Source: Symsagittifera roscoffensis (taxonomy: Eukaryota; Xenacoelomorpha; Acoela; Convolutidae). From it: a DNA stretch of 60,000 bases. The stretch is from NCBI RefSeq assembly GCF_963678635.1, contig NC_087062.1, forward strand, positions 100,923,209 to 100,983,208, written 5' to 3'. The notes beneath the pieces were generated by a model. The model was given only the letters and a program-made list of their open reading frames with translations, ran no database searches and was not told the DNA's origin. How positions within the stretch are numbered: position 1 is the first letter of the stretch; the number at the start of each line of letters is the position of its first letter. Of the stretch, positions 1-12,375 are shown piece by piece. Made by a program: the position numbers and the translations under genes.

Positions 1-870
1 CAGGAGGAGACAAGTCACAACGAGGCAACCCCAACTATGACGAGGAATACATCACTCTAGGCCAGCCATGAGCTGATCACTGAACGAGTGGTGGCAACAA
101 GTGAGAGATCCACGATGACTACAGAAACTGAGGAAGACACCCTACTATTCAGAAAGAAACTGCAAAAGGTGCTGGGAGTACGATTCATTGCCGCAGCAAC
201 AAAGAAAGATTGGAACCTCCGCCCACTCATGAATTTCGTCAAGAAAAGGGACTGTGAGGCCATAAAAACTTCGTATGGACCATATTGGCATAACATTAGA
301 AATCGGCTCCACGTCCGCGAAGACTCCCTACTAATTGACGAGAGAATAGTAATACCCACTCAATCACGACAAAAAGTTCTGAATAGCTTGCACTTAACTC
401 ATCCTGGATCGGCGGCCATGTTGGATCTATGCCAACACATATGGTTCCCACACATACATCGAACCATTGTCCACATTGCACAAAGCTGCAGGGAGTGTAC
501 GGAACAAGGTAAAAATTTAAAACCCATTATAGGAAAAAACATTCATTTCTTATGGAACCGATAGTAGAACCTAACGAGGAAGTTCAATTAGACTTCGCAA
601 GACCCTTCCCAGATTAACTAAATAAGGATGCTTATACACTTGTTGCTATAGATAAATGGTCAAAGTTTTCCACAGCAAAAGTTGTTTCCAACACAACCGC
701 AGACATTGCGATTAAGTTTATGCAACGCTATATTTCCAACAACGGGGTACCACAGAGATTAAGATGTGATCAAGCGCAAACATTCAGAGCAAAGAAATTT
801 CAACTTTTTTGTAACTCAAATAAAATAAAACTTTTTTTTGCACCGATAGACGATCACAGGGCTATAGGGG
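1..870 (+). pseudogene. Broken gypsy-type (Ty3-like) pol: linker and integrase
   Basis: Integrase would insert the cDNA copy of an LTR retrotransposon. The frame at 88-564 contains the zinc-binding pattern of integrase: His at residues 102 and 105 (in LHLTHPG) and Cys at 134 and 137 (CREC), counted from the Met at 88. That Met is internal, not a true start. The catalytic core continues in another frame from 552, with the first Asp in VQLDFA and the second in RLRCDQAQ; the Glu would lie in or beyond the assembly gap. Breaks seen: a frame change and stop at 69-71, a frameshift near 530-552, and an in-frame TAA at 615-617. This is a dead or badly sequenced copy, cut by the gap at 871. Family placement by motif is fairly sure; the clade is not. 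Confidence 0.8.
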
Positions 871-1070
871 NNNNNNNNNNNNNNNNNNNNNNNNNNNNNN
901 NNNNNNNNNNNNNNNNNNNNNNNNNNNNNNNNNNNNNNNNNNNNNNNNNNNNNNNNNNNNNNNNNNNNNNNNNNNNNNNNNNNNNNNNNNNNNNNNNNNN
1001 NNNNNNNNNNNNNNNNNNNNNNNNNNNNNNNNNNNNNNNNNNNNNNNNNNNNNNNNNNNNNNNNNNNNNN
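871..1070. other. Assembly gap of exactly 200 N
   Basis: Two hundred unknown bases. The round size suggests a placeholder rather than a measured length. It interrupts the integrase remnant, and the sequence to its right (from 1,071) is not recognisably the continuation, so the two sides may not be true neighbours. Confidence 0.99.
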
Positions 1071-1232
1071 CAAAAATGACCGAGAAAAATCAAAACATGG
1101 CCGAATCATTAAAATCTCTGCCCTGATGCACAGAGGTGAAACCGGAGCCGGGTTTTTTACGACTGAACCGCGCTTAAGCCTAATTTTTAGGGCCAGCAAC
1201 CAAGCCAGGCCGGGCCTGGCCCGGGCCTGACT
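1071..1232. mobile_element. GC-rich stretch, possible hAT-like element terminus
   Basis: The stretch becomes strongly GC-rich towards 1,190-1,230. Read on the minus strand from about 1,229 it begins CAGGCCCGGGCCAGGCCC, the style of a hAT terminal inverted repeat (5'-CAGG... with GC-rich subterminal repeats). The partner end would lie in the gap or be lost, so neither terminal inversion nor an 8-bp target duplication can be confirmed. Alternative: a GC-rich UTR fragment. Confidence 0.25.
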
Positions 1233-1748
1233 TTTGAAAGAGTTCACACCTTTACGCTTCTGCTAACACCTTTCACACTTCACTTCGTTCACATCTTTTG
1301 AAATTCACTTCACACCTGTTGAGGCTGCTGTTCACACATTTAACGCTTCTTTCACACCTTTTAGCACCTTTTAGAGTCCATTTGATGTACCGAGACTCAA
1401 TAACACCTTTGTGATAGGTGGCAGTAAATACGGCACACGCTTTTTACGAACATAAATCAATCTTTTTCACCTGTTGCTGCTCAGTTTTAGTTCATACTGA
1501 CTATTCCCAATTTTTACATTACCCGCCTCCTGAGGTCACGTTTGGAACGCGTCACTCTGACCCCAAAGGGAAGAAAATGTCTGGCAGATCTTTCAGTCCG
1601 TTACCGTTGACGGAGCTGTACAACCCGGTATTGCAGCATGCAAAAATTGCTTTGAGGTACGCTGTGTCGTCCGGTTTCTTTTGTCATAATTACGTTACCT
1701 AAATATATAAACAAGCACATACTTGCTAGATAATTATTTGATGATATA
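1233..1748. other. No recognisable gene; short direct repeats at 1,243-1,375
   Basis: 1,243-1,375 repeats words such as TTCACACCTTT, ACGCTTCT and TTCACTTC at irregular spacing, like a decayed simple-sequence tract. From 1,418 an open frame of 94 codons exists but resembles nothing I know. An ATG at 1,577 opens a short frame that meets a GAG|GTACG donor-like site near 1,657; that could be a small first exon leading towards the hAT remnant, but there is no further support. Confidence 0.4.
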
Positions 1749-2337
1749 ATGGTTCTGATTGCTAATTCTTCTTGTACGAGTCACATGAAGCGTCACCGGG
1801 ACTCTTGTTGGCTAGTAACTCCTTCTGGTCAGCCCACCCTCCACCAGACGATGGCTTCCCCTGTTTCCACATCCAGAAGCAAATTCAACGCATTGGACTG
1901 GGCATCGCAGCTCTTCACTGGATTGCTGCTTTCTTATACCCCACCCACATTCAAGAATTTCTCTTTTCTGCCGGAGATAGGCACAGCTGAGCGGCGATTC
2001 AAGACAGACTTGCTAACGACATCAACAGTTGGACTCGCGGGTACCTTGTGACGAAACTCAAACCAACGAAGCGGCAGTGAAAGAGCTGGAGTCAAATAAA
2101 CTGAAGTCTTTCAAGGCTGTCAGTCCGGACTCCGCCAAGTTCTGGTAGGGCTCAGCGTCGAAGTGTCGCTCGGCAGCTCTCCTACCTGTTCAAGTTACAA
2201 GCGCCCAGAGCGAGCGTGACTTCAGCAGGGCTGGGCAAATCCGAACAGCAGCAAAGCGTGCCCTCCTTTCTGCGGCACAAGTCAGCCAAATCAAACTGTT
2301 AGAATCGGCTGCAGCCAATGGACTTATTGAATGTTGA
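1749..2337 (+). pseudogene. hAT-family transposase, C-terminal part, frameshifted
   Basis: hAT transposases cut and paste DNA transposons; their C-terminal dimerisation region has a typical SER.FS.AG motif. The sequence shows VTSAQSERDFSRAGQIR in frame 1 shortly before the stop at 2,335-2,337, followed by a Leu/Ala-rich helix ending GLIEC. Upstream, matching pieces lie in different frames: IGLGIAALHWIAAFLYP (frame 2, about 1,890-1,945), a frame 3 piece (NFSFLPE), then NEAAVKELESNKLKSFKAV in frame 1 from 2,065, which ends at an in-frame TAG after SAKFW. At least three frame changes and one stop make it non-functional. It ends only 53 bp before the satellite starts. Family call rests on the C-terminal motif and layout. 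Confidence 0.6.
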
Positions 2338-5300
2338 CTTTTAAAATTTCACAATTGAATTACGATTTAATTTTTGTTTGGATTTTTTTTTCATTTAATT
2401 CAGGCCCGCTTCTAACACTGCTGATGCAAGTAATGTTTTCATTTAATTCAGGCCCGCTTCTAACACTGTTGATGCAAGTAACCTTTTCATTTAAGTCAGG
2501 CCTGCTTCTAACACTGCTGATGCAAGTAACGTTTTCATTTAATTCAGGCCCGCTTCTAACACTGCTGATGCAAGTAACATTTTCTTTTAATTCAGGCCCG
2601 CTTCTAACACTGCTGATGCAAGTAACCTTTTCATTAAATTCAGGCCCGCTTCTAACACTGCTGATGCAAGTAACCTTGCAAAAGTTTTCATTTAATTCAG
2701 GCCCGCTTCTAACACTGCTGTGCTGATGCAAGTAACCTTGCAAAAGTTTTCATTTTCTTCAGGCCCGCTTCTAACACTGCTGTGCTGATGCAAGTAACCT
2801 TGCAAAAGTTTTCATTTAATTCAGGCCCGCTTCTAACACTGCTGTGCTGATGCAAGTAATCTTGCAAAAGTTTTCATTTAATTCAGGCCCGCTTCTAACA
2901 CTGCTGTGATGATGCAAGTAACCTTGCAAAAGTTTTCATTTAATTCAGGCCCGCATCTAACACTGCTGATGCAAGTAAACTTTTCATTTAATTCAGGCCC
3001 GCTTCTAACACTGCTGATGCAAGTAACCTTGCAAAAGTTTTCATTTTCTTCAGGCCCGCTTCTAACACTGCTGTGCTGATGCAAGTAAACTTGCAAAAGT
3101 TTTACTTTAATTCAGGCCCGCTTCTAACACTGCTGTGCTGATGCAGGTAACCTAACAAAAGTTTTCATTGAATTCAGGCCCGCTTATAACACTGCTGATG
3201 CAGGTAACCTTTTCATTTAAGTCAGGCCCGCTTCAAACACTGCTGATGCAAGTAACTTTTTCATTAAATTTAGGCCCGCTTCTAACACTGCTGATGCAAG
3301 TAACCTTGCAAAAGATTTCATTTATTTCAGGCCCGCTTCTAACACTATTGTGCTGATGCAAGTACCCCTGCAAAGTTTTCATCTGATTCAGGCCCACTTC
3401 TAACACTGCTGATGCAAGTAACCTTGCAAAAGTTTTCATTTTCTTCAGGCCCGCTTCTAACACTGCTGTGCTTATGCAAGTAACCCTGCAAAACTTTCAT
3501 CTGATTCAGGCCCGCTTCTAACACTGCTGATGCAAGTAACCTTGCAAAAGTTTTCAATTAAATCAGGCCCGCTTCTAACACTGCTGTGCTTATGCAAGTA
3601 ACCTTGCAAAAGTTTTCATTTTTTTCAGGCCCGCTTCTAACACTGCTGTGCTTATGCAAGTAACCTTGCAAAATTTTCATTTGATTCAGGCCCGCTTCTA
3701 ACACTGCTGATGCAAGTAACCTTGCAAAAGTTTTCATTAAATTCAGGCCCGCTTCTAACACTTCTGATGCAAGTAACCTTGCAAAAGTTTTCATTTAACT
3801 CAGACCCTCTTCTAACACTGCTGTGCTGATGCAAGTAACCTTGCAAAAGTTTTCAATTTCTTCAGGCCCGCTCCTAATACTGCTGATGCAAGTAACCTTG
3901 CAAAAATTTTCATTTAATTCAGGCCCGCTTCTAACACTGCTGTGCTGATGCAATTAAACTTGCAAAAGTTTACATTTAATTCAGTCCCGCTCCTAACACT
4001 GCTGTTCTGATGCAAGTAACCTTGCAAAAGTTTTCATTTAATTCAAGCCCGCTTCTAACACTGCTGTGCTGATGCAAGTAACCTTGCAAAAGTTTTCATT
4101 TAATTCAGGCCAGCTTCTAACACTGCTGTGCTGATGCAAGTAACCTTGCAAAAGTTTTCAAATTCTTCAGGCCCGCTCCTAATACTGCCGATGCAAGTAA
4201 CCTTGCAAAAATTTTCATTTAATTCAGGCCCGCTTCTAACACTGCTGTGCTGATGCAATTAAACTTGCAAAAGTTTACATTTAATTCAGTCCCGCTCCTA
4301 ACACTGCTGTTCTGATGCAAGTAACCTTGCAAAAGTTTTCATTTAATTCAAGCCCGCTTCTAACACTGCTGTGCTGATGCAAGTAACCTTGCAAACGTTT
4401 TCATTTAATTCAGGCCCGCTTCTAACACTGCTGATGCAAGTAAACTTTTCTTTTAATTCAGGCCCGCTTCTAACACCGCTGATGCAAGTAACCTTGCAAA
4501 AGTTTTCATTTTCTTCAGGCCCGCTTCTAACACTGCTGTGCTGATGCAAGTAACCTTGCAAAATTTTTCATTTAATTCAGGCCCGCATCTAGCACTGCTG
4601 TGCTGATGCAAGTAACCTTACACAAGTTTTCATTAAATTCAGGCCCGCTTCTAACACTGCTGATGCAAGTAACCTTTTCATTTAAGTCAGGCCCGCTTCA
4701 AACACTGCTGATGCAAGTAACTTTTTCATTAAATTTACGCCCGCTTCTAACACTGCTGATGCAAGTAACCTTGCAAAAGTTTTCATTTATTTCAGGCCCG
4801 GTTCTAGCACTATTGAGCTGATGCAAGTAACCTTGCAAAAGTTTTCATTTTCTTCAGGCCCGCTTCTAACACTGCTGTGCTTATGCAAGTAACCCTGCAA
4901 AATTTTCATTTGATTCAGGCCCGCTTCTAACACTGCTGTGCTGATGCAAGTAACCTGGCAAAAGTTTTCATTTAATTCAAGCCCGCTTCTAACACTGCTG
5001 TGCTGATGCAAGTAACCTTACAAAAGTTTTCTTTAAATTCAGGCCCGCCTCTAACGCTGCTGATGCAAGTAACCTTTTCATTTAAGTCAGGCCCGGTTCA
5101 AACACTGCTGATGCAAGTAACTTTTTCATTAAATTTAGGCCCGCTTCTATTACTGCTGATGCAAGTAACCTTGCAAAAGTTTTCATTTTCTTCAGGCCCG
5201 CTTCTAACACTGCTGTGCTGATGCAAGTAACCTTGCAAAAATTTTCATCTGATTCAGGCCCGCTTCTAACACTGCAAGTAAGGTTTTCATTAAATTCAGG

Positions 5301-5520
5301 CCCGCTTCTAACACTGCTGATGCAAGTAACTTTTTCATTAAATTTAGGCCCGCTTCTAACACTGCTGATGCAAGTAACCTTGCAAAAGTTTTCATTTATT
5401 TCAGGCCCGCTTCTAACACTATTGTGCTGATGCAAGTAACCCTGCAAAGTTTTCATCTGATTCAGGCCCGCTTCTAACACTATTGTGCTGATCCAAGTAA
5501 CCTTGCAAAAATTTTCATTT

Positions 5521-6620
5521 AATTCAGGCCCGCTTCTAACACTGCTGTGCTGATGCAAGTAACCTTGCAAAGGTTTTCATTTAATTCAGGCCCGCATCTA
5601 ACACTGCTGATGCAAGTAACCTTTTTGTTTAATTCAGGCACGCTTCCAAAACTGCTGATGCAAGTAACCTCTTCATTTAATTTAGGCCTGCTTCTAACAC
5701 TGCTGATGCAAGTAAACGTTTCATTTAATTCAGGCCCGCTTCTAACACTGCTGATGCAAGTAACCTTGCAAAAGTTTTCATTTTCTTCAGGCCCGCTTCT
5801 AACACTGCTGTGCTGATGCAAGTAACCTTGCAAAAATTTTCATCTGATTCAGGCCCGCTTCTAACACTATTGTGCTGATCCAAGTAACCTTGCAAAAATT
5901 TTCATTTAATTCAGGCCCGCTTCTAACACTGCTGTGCTGATGCAAGTAACCTTGCAAAGGTTTTCATTTAATTCAGGCCCGCATCTAACACTGCTGATGC
6001 AAGTAACCTTTTTGTTTAATTCAGGCACGCTTCCAAAACTGCTGATGCAAGTAACCTCTTCATTTAATTTAGGCCTGCTTCTAACACTGCTGATGCAAGT
6101 AAACGTTTCATTTAATTCAGGCCCGCTTCTAACACTGCTGATGCAAGTAACCTTGCAAAAGTTTTCATTTTCTTCAGGCCCGCTTCTAACACTGCTGTGC
6201 TGATGCAAGTAACCTTGCAAAAATTTTCATCTGATTCAGGCCCGCTTCTAACACTATTGTGCTGATCCAAGTAACCTTGCAAAAATTTTCATTTAATTCA
6301 GGCCCGCTTCTAACACTGCTGTGCTGATGCAAGTAACCTTGCAAAGGTTTTCATTTAATTCAGGCCCGCATCTAACACTGCTGATGCAAGTAACCTTTTT
6401 GTTTAATTCAGGCACGCTTCCAAAACTGCTGATGCAAGTAACCTCTTCATTTAATTTAGGCCTGCTTCTAACAATGCTGATGCAAGTAAACGTTTCATTT
6501 AATTCAGGCCCGCTTCTAACACTGCTGATGCAAGTAACCTTGCAAAAGTTTTCATTTTCTTCAGGCCCGCTTCTAACACTGCTGTGCTGATGCAAGTAAC
6601 CTTGCAAAAATTTTCATTTA
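5521..6620. repeat. Higher-order repeat, 387 bp, two full copies and a partial third
   Basis: Copies start at 5,521, 5,908 and 6,295. They share private variants: GCAAAGGTTTTC, CCTTTTTGTTTAATTCAGGC, CACGCTTCCAAAACTG, AAACGTTTCATT and the ATCCAAGTAACC monomer. The third copy leaves the pattern after about 6,617. A fourth copy begins at 7,411. Confidence 0.9.
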
Positions 6621-8086
6621 ATTCAGGCCCGCTTCTAACACTGCTGTGCTGATGCAAGTAACCTTACAAAAATTTTCATTAAATTCAGGCCCGCTTCTAA
6701 CACTGCTGATGCAAGTAACCTTTTCATTTAAGTCAGGCCCGCTTCAAACACTGCTGATGCAAGTAACTTTTTCGTTAAATTAAGTCCCGCTTCTTACACT
6801 GCTGATGCAAGTAACCTTTTCATTAAATTCAGGCCCGCTTATAACACTGCTGATGCAAGTAACCTTTTTATTTATTTCAGGCCCGTTTCCAAAACTGCTG
6901 ATGCAAGTAACCTTTCCATTTATTTTAGGCCCGCTTCTAAGACTGCTGATGCAATAACCTTTTCATTTATTTCAGGCCCGCTTCTAACACTGCTGTGCTG
7001 ATGCAAGTAACCTTGCAAAGGTTTTCATTTAATTCAGGCCCGCTTCTAACACTGCTGTGCTGATGCAAGTAACCTTGCAAAGGTTTTCATTTTCTTCAGG
7101 CCCGCTTCTAACACTGCAAGTAAGGTTTTCATTTAATTCTGACCCGCTTCTAACACTGCTGATACAAGTAACCTTTTCAGTAAATTCAGGCCCGCTTCTA
7201 ACACTGCTGATGCAAGTAACTTTTTCATTAAATTTAGGCCCGCTTCTAACACTGCTGATGCAAGTAACCTTGCAAAAGTTTTCATTTATTTCAGGCCCGC
7301 TTCTAACACTATTGTGCTGATGCAAGTAACCCTGCAAAGTTTTCATCTGATTCAGGCCCGCTTCTAACACTATTGTGCTGATCCAAGTAACCTTGCAAAA
7401 ATTTTCATTTAATTCAGGCCCGCTTCTAACACTGCTGTGCTGATGCAAGTAACCTTGCAAAGGTTTTCATTTAATTCAGGCCCGCATCTAACACTGCTGA
7501 TGCAAGTAACCTTTTTGTTTAATTCAGGCACGCTTCCAAAACTGCTGATGCAAGTAACCTCTTCATTTAATTTAGGCCTGCTTCTAACACTGCTGATGCA
7601 AGTAAACGTTTCATTTAATTCAGGCCCGCTTCTAACACTGCTGATGCAAGTAACCTTGCAAAAGTTTTCATTTTCTTCAGGCCCGCTTCTAACACTGCTG
7701 TGCTGATGCAAGTAACCTTGCAAAAATTTTCATTTAATTCAGGCCCGCTTCTAACACTGCTGTGCTGATGCAAGTAACCTTACAAAAATTTTCATTATAT
7801 TCAGGCCCGCTTCTAACACTGCTGATGCAAGTAACCTTTTCATTTAAGTCAGGCCCGCTTCAAACACTGCTGATGCAAGTAACTTTTTCATTAAATTAAG
7901 TCCCGCTTCTTACACTGCTGATGCAAGTAACCTTTTCATTAAATTCAGGCCCGCTTATAACACTGCTGATGCAAGTAACCTTTTTATTTATTTCAGGCCC
8001 GTTTCCAAAACTGCTGATGCAAGTAACCTTTCCATTTATTTTAGGCCCGCTTCTAAGACTGCTGATGCAATAACTTTTTCATTTAA
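6295..8086. repeat. 1,116-bp offset duplication
   Basis: The stretch 6,295 to about 6,970 is repeated at 7,411 to about 8,086, including GTCCCGCTTCTTACACTG, CGTTTCCAAAACTG and GACTGCTGATGCAATAAC variants in the same order. Part of this block recurs again at about 8,486, 8,783 and 8,936. Confidence 0.8.
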
Positions 8087-11000
8087 TTCAGGCCCGCTTC
8101 TAACACTGTTGATGCAAGTAACCTTGCAAAAAATTTCATTTAATTCAGGCCCGCTTCTAACACTGCTGTGCTCATGCAAGTAACCTTGCAAAAGTTTTCA
8201 TTTATTTCAGGCCCGCTTCTAACACTGCTGTGCTGATGCAAGTAACCTTGCAAAATTTTCATTTAATTCAGGCCCGCTTCTAACACTAATGTGCTGATAC
8301 AAGTAATCTTGCAAAAGTATTCATTTATTTCAGGCCCGCTTCAAACACTGCTGTGCTAATGCAAGTATCCTTGCAAAAGTTTTTTCATTTAATTCAGGCC
8401 CGCTTCTAACACTGTTGCTGATGCAAGTAATATTGCAAAAGTTTTTCATTTAATCAGGCTCGCTTCTAACACTGCTGCTGCAAGTAACTTTTTCATTAAA
8501 TTAAGTCCCGCTTCTTACACTGCTGATGCAAGTAACCTTTTCATTAAATTCAGGCCCGCTTATAACACTGCTGATGCAAGTAACCTTTTTATTTATTTCA
8601 GGCCCGTTTCCAAAACTGCTGATGCAAGTAACCTTTCCATTTATTTTAGGCCCGCTTCTAAGACTGCTGATGCAATAACTTTTTCATTTAATTCAGGCCC
8701 GCTTCTAACACTGTTGATGCAAGTAACCTTGCAAAAAATTTCATTTAATTCAGGCCCGCTTCTAACACTGCTGATGCAAGTAACTTTTTCATTAAATTAA
8801 GTCCCGCTTCTTACACTGCTGATGCAAGTAACCTTTTCATTAAATTCAGGCCCGCTTATAACACTGCTGATGCAAGTAACCTTGCAAAAAATTTCATTTA
8901 ATTCAGGCCCGCTTCAAACACTGCTGATGCAAGTAACTTTTTCATTAAATTAAGTCCCGCTTCTTACACTGCTGATGCAAGTAACCTTTTCATTAAATTC
9001 AGGCCCGCTTATAACACTGCTGATGCAAGTAACCTTTTTATTTATTTCAGGCCCGTTTCCAAAACTGCTGATGCAAGTAACCTTTCCATTTATTTTAGGC
9101 CCGCTTCTAAGACTGCTGATGCAATAACTTTTTCATTTAATTCAGGCCCGCTTCTAACACTGTTGATGCAAGTAACCTTGCAAAAAATTTCATTTAATTC
9201 AGGCCCGCTTCTAACACTGCTGTGCTCATGCAAGTAACCTTGCAAAAGTTTTCATTTATTTCAGGCCCGCTTCTAACACTGCTGTGCTGATGCAAGTAAC
9301 CTTGCAAAATTTTCATTTAATTCAGGCCCGCTTCTAACACTAATGTGCTGATACAAGTAATCTTGCAAAAGTATTCATTTATTTCAGGCCCGCTTCAAAC
9401 ACTGCTGTGCTAATGCAAGTATCCTTGCAAAAGTTTTTTCATTTAATTCAGGCCCGCTTCTAACACTGTTGCTGATGCAAGTAATATTGCAAAAGTTTTT
9501 CATTTAATCAGGCTCGCTTCTAACACTGCTGCTGCAAGTAACCTTGCAAAAAATTTCATTTAATTCAGGCCCGCTTCTAACACTGCTGTGCTCATGCAAG
9601 TAACCTTGCAAAAGTTTTCTTTTATTTCAGGCCCGCTTCTAACACTGCTGTGCTGATGCAAGTAACCTTGCAAAATTTTCATTTAATTCAGGCCCGCTTC
9701 TAACACTAATGTGCTGATACAAGTAATCTTGCAAAAGTATTCATTTATTTCAGGCCCGCTTCAGACACTGCTGTGCTAATGCAAGTATCCTTGCAAAAGT
9801 TTTTATTTTTAGTTCAGGCCCGCTTCTAACACTAATGTGCTGATACAAGTAATCTTGCAAAAGTATTCATTTATTTCAGGCCCGCTTCAGACACTGCTGT
9901 GCTGATGCAAGTAACATTGCAAAAGTTTTTTCATTTAATAGGCTCGCTTCTAACACTGCTGCTGATCCAAGTAACCTTGCAACAGTTTTTTCATTTAGTT
10001 CAGGCCCTCTTCTAACACTGCTGCTGATGCAAGTAACCTTGCAACAGTTTTTTTCATATAATTCGGGCCCGCTTCTAACAGTGCTACTGGCGCAAAAAAC
10101 CTTTCAAAAATTTTTCATTTAATTCATGCCCGCTTCTAACCTTGCTACTGACACAAAAAACCTTCCAAAAATTTTTCATTTAATTCAAGCCCGCTTCTAA
10201 CACTGCGGTTGCAAGTAACCTTGCAAAAGTTTTTTTTTCATTTAGTTCAGACCCACTTCTAACACTGCTGCTGATGCGAGTAACCTTGCAATTTTTTTTT
10301 TCATTTATTTCGGGCCCGCTTCTAACACTGCTGATGCAAGTAGCCTTGCAAAATTTTTCATTTAATTCAGGCCCGCTTCTAACACTGCTGTGCTGATGCA
10401 AGTAACCTTGCAAAAGTTTTCATTTTCTTCAGGCCCGCTTCTAACACTGCTGTGCTGATGCAAGTAACCTTGCAAAAGTTTTCATTTAATTCAGGCCCGC
10501 TTCTAACACTGTTGTGCTGATACAAGTAACCTTGCAAAGTTTTCATTTAATTCACGCCCGCTTTTAACACTGCTGTGCTGATGCAAGTAACCTTGCAAAA
10601 TTTTCATTTATTTCAGGCCCGCTTCACACACTGCTGTGCTAATGCAAGTATCCTTGCAAAAGTTTTTTCATTTAATTCAGGCCCGCTTCTAACACTACTG
10701 TGCTGATGCAAGTAACCTTGCAAAAAATTTCATTTAACTCAGGCCCGCTTCTAACACTGCTGATGCAAGTAACCTTGCAAAAAATTTTATGTAATTCAGG
10801 CCCGCTTCTAACACTGCTGTGCTCATGCAAGTAACCTTGCAAAAGTTTTGATTTATTTCAGGCCCGCTTCTAACACTGCTGTGCTGATGCAAGTAACCTT
10901 GCAAAATTTTCATTTAATTCAGGCCCGCTTCTAACACTGTTGTGCTGATACAAGTAATCTAGCAAAAGTATTCATTTATTTCAGGCCCGCTTCAAACACT

Positions 11001-11159
11001 GCTGTGCTAATGCAAGTATCCTTGCAAAAGTTTTTTCATTTAATTCAGGCCCGCTTCTAACACTGCTGCTGATGCAATTAACATTGCAGTAGTTTTTTCA
11101 TTTCATTGGCTCGCTTCTAACACTGTTGCTGATCCAAGTAACCTTGCAACAGTTTTTTC

Positions 11160-12375
11160 ATTTAGTTCAGGCCCGCTTCTAACACTGCTGCTGATGCAAT
11201 TAACCTTGCAACAGTTTTTTCATTTGATTCAGGCCCGATTCTAACACTGCTAATGACGCAAAAAAACCTTCCAAAACTTTTTCAATTAATTCATGCCCGC
11301 TTCTAACCTTGCTACTGACGCAAAAAACCTTCCAAAAATTTTTCATTTAATTCAAGCCCGCTTCTAACACTGCGGTTGGAAGTAACCTTGCAAAAGTTTT
11401 TTTTTCATTTAGTTCAGGCCCGATTCTAACACTGCTGCTGATGCAAGTAACCTTGCAATTTTTTTTTCATTTAATTCGGGCCCACTTCTAACACTGCTGA
11501 TGCAAGTAGCCTTGCAAAATTTTTCATTCAATTCAGGCCCGCTTCTAACACTGCTGTGCTGATGCAAGTAACCTTGCAAAAGATTTCATTTTCTACAGGC
11601 CCGCTTCTAACACTGCTGTGCTGATGCAAGTAACCTTGCTAAAGTTTTCATTTAACTCAGGCCCGCTTCTAACACTGCTGATGCAAGTAACCTTGCAAAA
11701 AATTTCATTTAATTCAGGCCCGCTTCTAACACTGCTGTGCTCATGAAAGTAACCTTGCAAAAATTTCATTTAATTCAGGCCCGCTTCTAACACTGCTGCT
11801 GATGCAAGTAACCTTGCAACAGTTTTTTCATTTGATTCAGGCCCAATTCTAACACTGCTACTGACGCAAAAAAACCTTCCAAAACTTTTTCAATTAATTC
11901 ATGCCCGCTTCTAACCTTGCTACTGACGCAAAAAACCTTCCAAAAATTTTTCATTTAATTCAAGCTCGCTTCTAACACTGCGGTTGGAAGTAACCTTGCA
12001 AAAGTTTTTTTTTTCATTTAGTTCAGGCCCGATTCTAACACTGCTGCTGATGCAAGTAACCTTGCAATTTTTTTTTCATTTAATTCGGGCCCACTTCTAA
12101 CACTGCTGATGCAAGTAGCCTTGCAAAATTTTTCATTCAATTCAGGCCCGCTTCTAACACTGCTGTGCTGATGCAAGTAACCTTGCAAAAGATTTCATTT
12201 TCTACAGGCCCGCTTCTAACACTGCTGTGCTGATGCAAGTAACCTTGCTAAAGTTTTCATTTAACTCAGGCCCGCTTCTAACACTGCTGATGCAAGTAAC
12301 CTTGCAAAAAATTTCATTTAATTCAGGCCCGCTTCTAACACTGCTGTGCTCATGAAAGTAACCTTGCAAAAATTT
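11160..12375. repeat. 608-bp tandem duplication
   Basis: Markers match at a constant 608-bp step: CATGCCCGCTTCTAACCTTG (about 11,292 and 11,900), the GACGCAAAAAACCTTCC monomers, the CTGCGGTTGGAAGTAACC monomer and CTCATGAAAGTAACC (about 11,740 and 12,350). Confidence 0.85.
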
